Of a DNA stretch of 64,000 nucleotides, positions 24,901 to 35,084 are shown in pieces. The position numbers and the translations under genes were made by a program. The notes under the pieces were generated by a model. That model worked only from the letters and a program-made list of their open reading frames with translations, had not been told where the DNA came from and ran no database searches. Numbering within the stretch: the first letter of the stretch is position 1; each line of letters begins with the position of its first letter. Source of the DNA: Biomphalaria glabrata. Lineage: Eukaryota; Mollusca; Gastropoda; Planorbidae. Where the stretch lies: NCBI RefSeq assembly GCF_947242115.1, contig NC_074725.1, positions 12,038,511-12,102,510 on the forward strand, given 5' to 3'.

Positions 24901-27900
24901 TCGTATACATTTGGGGGGAAAACGAGACGTATATCTAGTGATCTATTTTAAATTGTATTTATGAAACCACAATACACACAAACAAATTCAGTATAATTGA
25001 TGGAGCCACCATGATGTAGGCAATCGGATATATGCAACTGCTTATGGAAATTGGTGACTTGGGGTTAGTATTTGATGGGCCCTTCAATGCATCACCAAAG
25101 CTCTTAGAAAAAATGGAATATTTTGTTAATTTAGCTTGGGGGGGGGGGGGAATAATTTTGAACCATTGGTATCGAATCATTTTTCTAACATAATAAAATG
25201 GAACAAAAAAAATACAAGCTTACTTGGTGACACTCTTCTGATTGCTTTGATTCTGCGCTTTATTCTAAACATTTTTAAGGATTTTTAAAAACCCAAATAG
25301 GCAATACTATTTGACTTGGCTCTTTCCAGGTCGCTTGGAAGAAGGAGTCCTACTATGGCAACGATCGTGAGGTGTACGCACAGAGCAACGTGGCCCAGTA
25401 CAACAGTTACGTTAACTCTGAGAAGGACTGGCTGAGCCTGTGCGATGGTGACGACCTGGACAGCGAGTTCCGCTACAAGAAGCTCTTCCTACTGTACCTC
25501 AAGTTCAGATCCCACTACCAGGACCAGAAGAAGATCGTTGCCTTGACTGCCACCAAAGCTGAGGTTGGTGCTACATAGAAGCGATAAGAAAGAAAAACTT
25601 AGCATTTAAGCCAACATGAATAAATTAAGGGGCTCTGGGTTAAGATTTCTTTTACATTTTCTGAATAACACATGTACAATGTTGTAATAATTAGCTCAAT
25701 GATTTTTTTCTGATAACTGCTAGTTCTTTATTTAAAAACATGTTATTTGTTTCTCATAGGTTAAAGTGAGACAACATTACAGTTTGTACTCCGACCTCAT
25801 TGTCTTTGCCAAATACATTCAATACGAGAAGACCGCGTTGACAAGATTTGTTCCATTTATAGATGTAAGAATCATTTTATTTAAAGATAAGATAAAATAA
25901 GATAATTTTATTGATCCAATCAAATGGAAATTCAGTTTGACTACAATTGACAATATCAGCGTAACTACTGTACAATAACAGTATAGATGAAAAATTCTAA
26001 CAACATTCACACACGAAACACATACACATTCACAACCAGCGCTTTATGTTTTGACTTATATGCTATGTACTTCTCAATGACGACAGCTGATCTTGTAACA
26101 CTCTGACCGAAAGTGAGATAAAGGAGTGTTTAAATATTTCTGTTTTAGTCCCAATGGAAAGGAGACGACCACTTCGTTCAGATCTTATTTTAAGACTTCT
26201 TTGTTCTTATTTATGTGGGTTGGCTGTTTTTTTTTCTGCTTTTAATTTATTTGTTTGGTTTTAGCTGCCACTGGGGTAAAAAGTAAATAAATAACGATGA
26301 CTGGTTTGGGTTAAAAGCATCGTTCGCTTTGATACGAAAGTGTGTTGGACGATTTCAAAGCAACTTACTTTCTGTTTTAATATTTCTTGATTAATGGATA
26401 TGGTAGCATATTTGAGAGCTCTTAGCTGCCTTACTGAAGCTCCTAAAATCTTTGCTTGAGATACGAGAGCTAATGGAATCTGCTCATCTGTAATAAGTAT
26501 CTCAAATCTTATATTCTCAACAATCGTTTATGTAACACCCACGAATTTATCTTCCATCTTCTGGTGAACTGTTGGAACAGCACAGCATTTTTTAAGAAAA
26601 AAAGGTGAAGGTCATCGTTTAAATTCACTTTTGTCTTTCCCAGAATCTATTAGATGGATGGGGCACCAACAAAAGATCTGTTTGTCCCAAAGTCTGTTAG
26701 ACCAATCCCTGCACTAAGAAAAGTCGTGGTCATAACTTCACCTGTTCAAATTTTTTAATGATTCTCATGGAAAAACCTTAATTTAGGTAAACTCTAGTTG
26801 CTATTTAAAACGACTTTGTGAACATAAAATGTTTTTGTTTGATTCTTCAGTCCAGATTCAAGCAACCTTACGGTCTCTTCAAGCAGTGCGCTCTGTACGG
26901 CACCTGCAACAAATGGGTAGACTTTGACTCCTATGGCAATTTCGGCTTTGACTTTAACCCAAGAAGTATTGGTCAGTTGTATTTGTTTGTTGTTTTTTTT
27001 TAGTTTTTTTAAAGCAAACTCTAGTATTATATATATATATACATAGTTTAAATGAAAAATGGAGAAATGACGTCATTATTGAATGTGCGGTTTTACAGGC
27101 GGCTACGAAGATTACGAGAGAGATGGCAGACATTTGGCGCTCTTTTTGAGAATCCACAACTTCCCTCAGCTCTACTCTCAGCTGGGCTACGACAACAGCT
27201 ACGACGACGTCTTCCAGAACCTGGGCTGGGACTACGACAGCTACGATGGTGATCAAGACGACGAGTATAGGGACAGGCATCCATTCATCGCCTACCTCGG
27301 CAACCTCCGCAAACATCTGACTGACCACAAGCCCGCCGAGTTCAAACAGTTCTTTGAAGATGCTGATGAGAACGAGGCTAAAGAGAAATCCTCTTATTTC
27401 GCACTCAGAGTAAGTCACTTGGCCTTTTCATCTTCTTCTTTCTATGGCATATTTAATGTCTCTTTCTCGACACTTCTAGGTCTTATACACTTTACGTGGA
27501 AGTTGGGTGACTACTTAGATTTCTAAATAAAAATGGTTGTTATGCGAAACGAATTATACAGTTAAATAATGTATACATGGCTGATGGTGAAAGAGCTACA
27601 TTTGAAAATATTTTTTTTTATTTGGCCAAAATTCTTCATATTGCGTTTAAGTAAAAAGCGTACAATACCCGATCTAATTTTGAGAGTTTAGAGGATTTCT
27701 GAATTAGAAACAGCATTTTTAATAAATACGATAAAGCTAATGAAATATTGTAATTAGCTGATTTGCCTTTACCTTGAAGGATTTGAAAGTTAAAGTGCTT
27801 TTTGAGTCCCCAACAAAACGTGCGATCTTTTTCTTGTGTTGATTTCATTCATCCACTCTTTTTTTTTTTTCGAATCCTTCCATTCGTCCTTAATCCTAAG

Positions 27901-29679
27901 TGTTTGGTGGTCTAGTATTTCAGTTCAGGTTGCCTGTTAGGTTTCGATTTACTGATTGCATAAGTAAATTATTCTAATCAACAGGGTTTCAACCATTTCC
28001 TGTACGAGAAGTCCCTGTGTGACAAGAGAAGTCAGCTCCAGAGGGCGTTTGTCGTATTCTCCAAATTCGTCCAGTACCACGAAGACATCGATAAATGCAA
28101 GCAAGAGTTTCTCAGTTTCAAGCAATGGCACCAGGTCAAGGATAAGTAAGTGTGGTCTACTTATTCTGATAGTGCTTTTTAAAGTTGGCAAGTCTTCGCT
28201 TACTTAGGTCTAGAAACTGCAGGATATAGCCTAACTGTAATGGCTTGTAAAACCTCGAGCTCAACTCCTCACAAAAGAACGTTGCCAACTTAATTGAACT
28301 AAAATATTTGAACTAGACCACATTAACTCTTTCTCTCCGTAATTATTTACCACATTCTGGTGGAATCAACGCTGGTATCGTTAGTTAGGAGAGAAAGAGT
28401 TAAATAATAAAATACGTTCACGCCATATTATAATTGTATGTATGTTTGAATCTTAGCCAACAGAGGCTCCAGGGATTCTTGGAATTTCTGAGCAGCGTGT
28501 CCCAGATCAGAGGTTACAAGAGAAGCAGTTTCTACAATGGCAAGGGAGTCTACGGAAAACAAAACGAGAACTCGTCTTCCTACTACAACTACAACAATTA
28601 CATTGCTCAAAGAAATTATCAGAAGACACCCGCACGTAGCTACTACTACCCAAATAATCCTTTCAACCCATTTTACGGAAAGCAAGTACGTGTGAGATAA
28701 GCTAGGACTGATATAAGATAGCTTTGAATCAGTAGTTTAAGTAGATCTAGTTTGTTTCATTTACAAAAATGATCTAAAGAATTTAGGGAACTCGGGTTCC
28801 AATAAGAATACAAGAAAATTTTACCTTTTATTTTTTTGTTTTGAACTACAGATCTGATTAACATGCATAATAACAAACAAATGTATTTATCGAATGTATT
28901 GCTTAATGACTGCCTGGTCGTGTGGTATGTGCTCTGAACTGTCATTCGATGGTACCGGGTTCGAAGCTTGCCCGTTTCCATCTCCAGTCGTCCTGCTGAA
29001 GGTCTTTATCTTCAAATCTGGAGGAACATGTTTTCCTTTACCTTTACCTATCCCTTAGTCTGTTGGACCGTTGGGGCACCACGCAAGATTTGTCGACCGT
29101 CTTTCTCCATTCCTCTTTGTCTTTTGCCTAAGAGCCTCTTTCAATGGCAGGCCAGTCCATTCTTTTATGTTGTCTTCCCATCGCTTTCTCTGTCAGCCTC
29201 TTCTTCTTTTTCCTGAAGCAAGTTCTTTGCGAGCCCCAAAGACCTTGGAATATGGCCATAGATTTTTAGCTTGCGTTTTTTTTTTTACGATAGTTAGCAG
29301 TTCATCATGGGGTCCAATCGCTGCAGTAACCCTGTCACTAATCTCTTGGTTTGTGATGCGGTCTTTAAATGTGATATCTAGGATCTTTCTGTAACATCTC
29401 AACACAATTGCTAGGATCCTCCTCTCTTGCTCTACAAATCAGGCTGTTCGTAAAGTTGGCAATACTTTTTAGGACAAACATTTTGAGTTTCAAATTACTT
29501 GAACTCGATCAGAGTTTCATATTTAAAAACAAAATTCGAGACATACGCTCATATGTGTTGTCACTATCGGGGCCGTGTGCATTTAATAATGTTCATTTAT
29601 TTGTCAACAGACCCCCGTCCGTGACTACTTTGGAAAAGTTTTTCCCAAGCAAAGATATGATGACAGATATAGATACTAG
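21921..29679 (+). CDS. Secreted tyrosine-rich repeat protein, about 751 aa, nine coding exons
   Basis: Exons: 21921-22016, 23670-24599, 25330-25563, 25760-25864, 26851-26971, 27099-27409, 27985-28145, 28457-28685, 29611-29679. All joins use GT-AG and keep frame: phase 0 except 26971/27099 (phase 1) and 28145/28457 (phase 2). The acceptor AG sits directly before the ATG. Residues 1-21 are a signal peptide ending SLA|G, and Asn25 is in an NRT glycosylation sequon. Residues 45-200 carry about 14 YGW(E/Q)(D/N)KQ repeats, 238-273 are nine YKPE repeats, and about 300-729 are related helical modules with few cysteines (380, 468, 474, 611, 637). The tail is Tyr/Asn-rich. I recognise no named family. 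Tyr-Lys-Pro repeats in secreted proteins suggest cross-linked or adhesive material such as mucus, egg capsule or shell matrix; that is inference. For exon 26851, a donor at 26965/26966 is an alternative in the same phase. Confidence 0.85.
22650..22812 (+). mobile_element. LINE 3' end in intron 2
   Basis: A plus-strand copy of the CR1/L2-like 3' end: 'catgacttggcagagttaaa', 'taacatgcatgactaga' and 'tctgtaatatataagat', ending in a short AAGAT-type tail. Confidence 0.6.
23351..23488. mobile_element. Palindromic MITE with about 30-bp inverted ends
   Basis: CACTGACCTGCAACGTCACA (from 23355) is mirrored by a near-exact reverse complement ending in GCAGGTCAGTG at 23484. The arms run on through CCTGTGGG. 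The whole is about 130-138 bp in intron 2, just upstream of the repeat exon. No transposase. A short open frame through it is incidental. Confidence 0.7.
23706..24174 (+). repeat. Coding tandem repeat: YGW(E/Q)(D/N)KQ units
   Basis: Units of 21-33 bp encode YGWEDKQ with spacers N, PKN, YKN, EKN or LKS. About 14 units contain intact YGW. The central ones (24040-24120) are nearly identical at the DNA level, so recent slippage or unequal exchange is likely. The minus strand is also open across this stretch, which follows from the repeat codons and is not a gene. Confidence 0.9.
24285..24392 (+). repeat. Coding 12-bp tandem repeat: nine YKPE units
   Basis: Nine consecutive units of TACAAACCAGAG (third-base changes only) encode YKPE, residues 238-273 of the tyrosine-rich protein. 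Confidence 0.95.
25868..26220 (-). mobile_element. LINE 3' end with AAGATA-type tail, in intron
   Basis: Begins right after the donor of exon 25760-25864 with 'aaagataagataaaataaga' followed by 'attgatccaatcaaatgg', the inverse of a '...ATCAATAAAATTATC' LINE tail. It extends at least 350 bp into the intron. The upstream limit is unclear. Confidence 0.55.
28909..29038 (+). mobile_element. tRNA-derived SINE (family 2), truncated, in intron
   Basis: Head 'tgcctggtcgtgtggtatgt', box B 'CGGGTTCGAAGC', body 'cgtcctgctgaagg' and the tail 'ggaacatgtttt'. It abuts an inverted LINE piece at 29039. Confidence 0.75.
29039..29440 (-). mobile_element. RTE-like LINE C-terminal fragment in intron
   Basis: A minus-strand frame reads LRCYRKILDITFKDRITNQE, then RVTAAIGPHDELLTIVKK, then ...GKRRRGR, the standard segment after the reverse transcriptase in RTE-like LINEs. 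One frame shift occurs near the poly-T at 29274-29287. It shares its sequence with 10515-10985. Confidence 0.8.
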
Positions 29680-30080
29680 ACAGAATCACTACATAACACA
29701 GTTGGCGGTAAGGGAAACATCCTCTTCTGTAGCTTTCTATTGAAAATACGAGTCAACGCTTTTTGCTATGGACTAGAACACTTGATTCAACTTATACCTG
29801 GACTTTAGAAAGAAACATTTTTTTTTAATATTTTATGCTTCTATAATATTCCATCTTACTATTTTTCTATATTTTTAACACACAGATATCTATCTATTCA
29901 ATCAAGTATTGCATTAATAAACAAAATATAGTTTTGTTTAAAAATTTTACATTAAATTTTTTTTTGTTTGTTTCAGATTAGAGACGAGTTTCTGTTGTCG
30001 AAATGAATACATTTCGATTCCAATGTAACACTGAATGTTAGACTTTGTCACAGTAGAATAAAAAAAATAATTACAATATC
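29680..30080 (+). other. 3' UTR with a spliced intron and poly(A) signal
   Basis: After the stop at 29677-29679 there is a good donor (GCG|GTAAGG, 29707/29708) and an acceptor at 29975-29976 (ttgtttcag). The last exon runs from 29977 past AATAAA at 29057+1000 (30057-30062) to a GT-rich stretch at about 30080. An intron in a 3' UTR can cause mRNA decay, so the alternative frame described in the findings should be kept in mind. Confidence 0.6.
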
Positions 30081-30869
30081 TGTTGTGTGTTTTATTTTTC
30101 TTTCTAACTGGTAGTAAGTAGTAAGCTTATTTTTATATATCCTACCAAAAATATCGTAAGTCTGTGATTAAAACTAATCCATAAATCACTAGAAAACAAA
30201 AGAACACAACATAATTTTACTTTAAGTATTGCTCACTTAATGACTGGTCCGCCCGTGGCTATAAAGGCTTTAGAGAAGGAACTGGAGAGAGCTTGTTTGG
30301 TACTAGTGGTTGGATTTGTTCGGAACTTTTCAGTATCTCTTAATGAGGGGGAAAGGCTTACCAATTCCAAGTGATATGCTCTTTTTGGAATCTATGGATT
30401 ACACGTGGGAAGCAGCAAACAGGTATGAACAAAACAATGGCTCACACTTTATATGACCTAAAAAAACGAGTTGAGTTTGTGTTTTTGGCAAATCGGCACA
30501 ATTAAAAAGAAATTTAAAAATAAATGAAAACATATTTTAAAAAAACCTTCACCTCTTTTCAAACCATTTCTCAAACATAAAACGGAAAACCATACTCCAT
30601 GTACAAGCGGACAACCGCACAGACCATGATTATATTATTCATTTGAACCAAGTGTTAATATTTTTTAAAAAGTGTTGATATTTATTAGAACATAGCTGAA
30701 CACTATACAGCAAACCGAATACACATCGAGAGAAAAGACAACATGGCGGCATAGTCGTGAGTCAAGAAAACGTGTATACAAATGTGTAAGTCAAATTTGT
30801 TTTTTAAATATATCAGGCTGTAACGCTTCAGAGGATTTGTTTAACTCTTTACATCCCTAAACGTAAACA
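30081..30869. other. No gene seen
   Basis: AT-rich spacer downstream of the tyrosine-rich gene without recognisable coding or repeat structure. Confidence 0.4.
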
Positions 30870-31147
30870 AGGAGGTGCGTTGGCTGAGCTGCTATGCGCC
30901 TGGCTTCCGAACCAAGGGGTCCCAGGTTCAATTCCTGGTGAAGACAGGGTTTTTTTTTTGTATTTCGGAATCTTTGTGCGCCTCTGAGTCCACCCAAGCT
31001 GAAATGGGTACCTGACATTTGTTAAGGTAAAGTAAGGACGGTTGGTCGTTGTGCTGGTCACATAACACCCTCGTTAACCATGGGCCACAGAAACAGATGA
31101 CCTTTACATCATCTGCCATATAGATCGCAAAGTCTGAAAGGGGTACT
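30870..31147 (+). mobile_element. tRNA-derived SINE (family 1)
   Basis: Head 'ggaggtgcgttggctgagct' with box B 'CAGGTTCAATTCC', body 'gggtacctgacatttg', 'gtgctggtcacataacac' and tail 'gatcgcaaagtctgaaaggg'. Full length or nearly so. Confidence 0.85.
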
Positions 31148-31543
31148 CTCCCTAAACGACTTTCCTATTGAAAACTTTGACCATGGAAGAGTTCTCTATG
31201 GGATCCAGCCATGGCGGTGTATGCGCGCTTGACAACTCCGAAGGAACATTCGAAACATCTCAAGGAAAACAATATAAACACCCATGACTGAGAAATCTAG
31301 CCTATGCTCGCCTCTCATGTCACGGAGTCGTGAGTTTTTCTAGATACGATGCGAAGAAGATAGTTGCCAGCAAGGAGAAAGAATCAGTCAAAAAACTTAA
31401 ATGCAGTCGCGAAATTCTGCAATTGATGCAACCTACCTGTGCCTTGAGAGCAATAGGCTTTTCAAAGCAAAGGTCGGACTTCAAAGCCATCTTCGAGTTT
31501 ATAAGATTCGATATATGTTGATCTTCGTCCATGAAAAATATTT

Positions 31544-31805
31544 GTACAAAGCTTATATCAACTCTGTCTGTCTGTCTGGTCCAAAGTTTGTACACTTTAT
31601 TCCTCCCACATAAAATTTCGGATCAAGCTGAAATTTTTGCACTGTTATTTCTTTTGCCTGACAACACAAAAACCAATAAAAATAAATTAACCAATTAGTT
31701 AAATTAACTATTGCTAATAAATTATTTTGCTTGATATATCAAATAAGGGAATGAAATTGTACTTGACTGATGCGATGGTATAAGTTGAATTAGTCCCCTT
31801 TATAC
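31544..31805 (+). repeat. Repeat family 3 copy
   Basis: Starts 'caaagcttatatcaactctg', then the 'tctgtctggtccaaagtttg', 'ggatcaagctgaaatttttg' and 'gatatatcaaataaggga' blocks, ending 'ggtataagttgaattagtcc'. Confidence 0.7.
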
Positions 31806-31829
31806 TTTTTAGAAGACAGAAAAATATAG

Positions 31830-32085
31830 AGGTGCAGCTCTTAGAGAGAAAGTGGCCACACCCTTAGAAAAGATACCAACAACAGAGCTAGGCAGGCCTT
31901 AGTGGAACCCCCAAGGAACAAGACGTAGAGGAAGACCAAAAAGAACATGGCGACGCAGTATAGTGGATGAAACTGAGAGGACAGGAAAGAGCTGGGAAGC
32001 CATTAAAAAATCAACAAGAGATCGTGGAGAGTGGCGTGTTCTGTGTTCCATGAGGAACGCAAAGGAAAGATGATGATGATAATGA
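31830..32085 (+). mobile_element. RTE-like LINE C-terminus and 3' tail
   Basis: A frame from about 31900 reads WNPQGTRRRGRPKRTWRRSI, then VDETERTGKSWEAIKK, then ...RVLCSMRNAKER and a stop, followed by a (TGATGA)n-type tail. Basic GRP.RTWR segments near the C-terminus and a short simple-repeat 3' end are RTE features. It may be the same family as the RT domain at 63305-64000. Confidence 0.8.
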
Positions 32086-32149
32086 TACTTTTTAGAGAGA
32101 AAAGTTTAAAACAAACAATAGACAACTATCAAACCTTCTAATTTAATAA

Positions 32150-32230
32150 GCACTTCCATGACACAGTGGTTAGTGTATCGACTTGAGAAGGCTTTAGTCC
32201 TGGAGTTTGAATTCAAGTCGTTTTTAATGC
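32150..32230 (+). mobile_element. tRNA-like SINE head, fragment
   Basis: 'gacacagtggttagtgtatc' (box-A-like) is followed about 40 bp later by 'ggagtttgaattcaagtc' (box-B-like). No clear body or target duplication. Confidence 0.4.
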
Positions 32231-33104
32231 GTAAATTAAAAAGATGTCACTGTAATATTCGCACAAAGTACCTTCTTTCCCTGCCCCCTTTCCCAACAGG
32301 TCCAGACCAGTGATAGAGCCATAGCGTAGTGAGAAAGTTAAAAGCATGAAATTGCGCGAAATAAAAACATTTCTAATAGCACATATTTATTGTTGTTAGT
32401 CTAGATCTATTACAAATTTAATTACATGACTGATCCAATCTAATTGATACAATTACGAGTAATATAAGATGTTTTTAAAATTTTTTTTTATTATACTTGT
32501 TATTATTATTGTTTTATTCTTAGCATATTTAGTTCCATACACTAGCAGCCGTGTCTCCTGGACCGGTGATGCGCTGTTTATTAAATAGTTGTAAATTCAA
32601 ATTAATTATGATCACGTGTCTTATCCTTGAGCAATCTGTACAACTCACTAGTAAAAAGAAAAAAAAATTTGTTTAATGTAATCTGAATTGAAACCAAACA
32701 AATGACGTGGTACAGCATTGAAACTAAAGGTATTCAATCTTAAACCACGTGACTTCTGGCCTTCAACTTCTTATGCAAATAATGCTGTTTAAACAGTTGT
32801 TTCTTAACGAGCTGCTGCTCCACTTGCGGCATGCTCTTTATTCGACCAACTTGACCGCACTTCTAGTGTTCTTCAAGCAAGTTGCATGTATCTTCTAGAG
32901 AAAAAAAAATTAAAAAGACATCCTGCAATGTCATCCTACAATGACGTATCACGGGCTAGATGGAATGAGACCCGAGGAACTATAGATATTTACAGAACTA
33001 GATTTAGATAGCATTTTAGCCTTTTTTGTTATTCTAGCTCCTCCCAGCGACGCAGCAAACATGACGTTCTCTGTCTTACCTTTATGATACAGACGTTACT
33101 TCAA

Positions 33105-33310
33105 AAAAGAAGGTGATTACGTCCTACGCGTCATGCATTTAATCATGCATATTAACCAATGACCTAAACTCTGCCAAGTCACTGGTTTTCCTGGCTAGCT
33201 CAGGCAACTCGTTCTATGCTCTAATAGCGCTAGGGAAGAAGGAGCTTTTGTACAAATTTGTCCTAGCATATGGAACGAGCAATATGCCTTTATCTTTGTG
33301 AATGGCTTGC
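33105..33310 (-). mobile_element. LINE 3' end (CR1/L2-like)
   Basis: Minus-strand reading yields FVQKLLLP-type residues, then 'IR.WN.LPELA.K' and 'DLAEF' in degraded form before a stop. Neighbouring copies at 38212 and 39212 share the same blocks. Confidence 0.6.
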
Positions 33311-33454
33311 GATTAAGTTTGACAAAATGAACCCCAATCTCGTTTTTCAGTTTAAGAAATTCTAGTTTTCAATTCAAGTAGCTTGTCATCATTTATTTTC
33401 CAGCGTAACACTTCGTGTTTGACATGCCTGCTTTAAACAAATATTTATGAATCA

Positions 33455-33585
33455 ATAAACAAAATACTCAATTAGTCAATTAATTATTGATAATTAAATT
33501 ATTTTGTTTGATATCGAATAAGGGAAATAGCTTGTACATTATTGGTAGATATAGTTTTAAGGACGGAGTTTTTCCCCTTTAGATA
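33455..33585 (+). repeat. Repeat family 3, partial
   Basis: Contains 'ttttgtttgatatcgaataa', 'gggaaatagcttgtacatta' and 'ttaaggacggagtttttccc', nearly the same as 16200-16280. Confidence 0.65.
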
Positions 33586-33739
33586 AGCTTTTTTTTTTTT
33601 TTTTTGTTTTGTTTCAAAGGATTTTGTTTTCTCTTCTTTTCATGTATTAAACAGTTGTTGTTTTTTTTTTATTAATAAGTTTAAAAGAAGAATCGAAGAT
33701 ATTGCCATACATATATGAGTAATCGATAATAAAGATGTT

Positions 33740-34030
33740 ATAATTTACATTTACCTGGATCTTTCCCTGACAGAAGTTTGTTAGGACAGGCAGACTCAAC
33801 TCTACTGACAATTACAAAGGATCTACGCTGTCAAACAGTGAGTTAAGGTTGTTCGAATTAAAATATTTTCTCCCAATATCCTGGTATTTGAGGCAGCCGA
33901 GGAGGATGTCCTCTACATTGAGGTTAGAGCCATAACTCAGTAAGGGCTTCCCTCTTCTCAATACAAATGAGTGTGTGGTGTAGATGTGGCCAATCCATAC
34001 TTCCACGTTGTGTCACACATTGACTGTGGG
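33740..34030 (-). mobile_element. LINE fragment, C-terminal region with RNase H-adjacent motif
   Basis: The minus-strand frame reads MEVWIGHIYTTHSFVLRRGK, then ...YGSNLNVEDILLGCLKYQD. The pattern 'R.GH...TH.....E...C..CG..LTVEHIL..C' is the C-terminus of Jockey/I-type LINEs. Here the first zinc-like cysteines are lost and the N-terminal part is missing. Confidence 0.7.
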
Positions 34031-34140
34031 TCTCAGTTTTCCATCGATACCTCTACTCACCGTATGTGTGATAGAGCGAAAGAAAAAAAAAGAAAAAAAA
34101 GGGGAGGGGGGGATCTAGTAAATATAGAATACTAGAAAAA

Positions 34141-34350
34141 TGTGCTCATATAGAGCAGACCAGTTGTTGTTGTGCTCATATAGAGCAGACCAGTTGTTGT
34201 TGTGCTCATATAGAGCAGACCAGTTGTTGTTGTGCTCATATAGAGCAGACCAGTTGTTGTTGTGCTCATATAGAGCAGACCAGTTGTTGTTGTGCTCATA
34301 TAGAGCAGACCAGTTGTTGTTGTGCTCATATAGAGCAGACCAGTTGTTGT
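34141..34350. repeat. 30-bp satellite, seven copies
   Basis: Seven head-to-tail units of 30 bp, each with 'tgtgctcatatagagcagac' and 'cagttgttgt', identical or nearly so. Because 30 is a multiple of three, both strands stay open across the array. Those open frames are by-products. Confidence 0.95.
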
Positions 34351-34433
34351 TTCTTCTCTTTACTTCTTTTTGACAGGCCATCAGAGAAATGTTTCAAGCT
34401 TTAAGGATTTAGGATTTGGTCAACTTTTCAAAT

Positions 34434-34927
34434 AATGGGTATAGTGTGATAAACTAGGGAATGGGTATAGTGTGATAAACTAGGGAATGGGTATATTGTG
34501 ATAAACTAGGGAATGGGTATATTGTGATAAACTAGGGAATGGGTATATTGTGATAAACTAGGGAATGGGTATATTGTGATAAACTAGGGAATGGGTATAT
34601 TGTGATAAACTAGGGAATGGGTATATTGTGATAAACTAGGGAATGGGTATATTGTGATAAACTAGGGAATGGGTATATTGTGATAAACTAGGGAATGGGT
34701 ATATTGTGATAAACTAGGGAATGGGTATATTGTGATAAACTAGGGAATGGGTATATTGTGATAAACTAGGGAATGGGTATATTGTGATAAACTAGGGAAT
34801 GGGTATATTGTGATAAACTAGGGAATGGGTATATTGTGATAAACTAGGGAATGGGTATATTGTGATAAACTAGGGAATGGGTATATTGTGATAAACTAGG
34901 GAATGGGTATATTGTGATAAACTAGGG
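34434..34927. repeat. 26-bp satellite, 19 copies
   Basis: Exactly 494 bp = 19 x 26. Each unit has 'aatgggtatattgtgataaa' followed by 'ctaggg'. The first two units carry 'tatagtgtg' where the rest have 'tatattgtg', so the remaining 17 were probably amplified from one variant. Confidence 0.95.
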
Positions 34928-35084
34928 AATAATAAATATAGCCTGTGGGAAATGTTAGTATTATTGTTAGTATTAAAAATAACTTTTTAGTTTATATTTT
35001 AAAAAAGCAACAAAATTTTAATCTAAAAAAAAACACATAAAGTCGATGGTTGAAAAATTACAATTTTACATTATCGAAAAATCG

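Noticed and set aside
34115-34381. Open frames on both strands across the 30-bp satellite
   Set aside because: The unit length is a multiple of three, so frames stay open automatically. The products (NNNWSALYEH, STTTTGLLYM repeats) are satellite translations.
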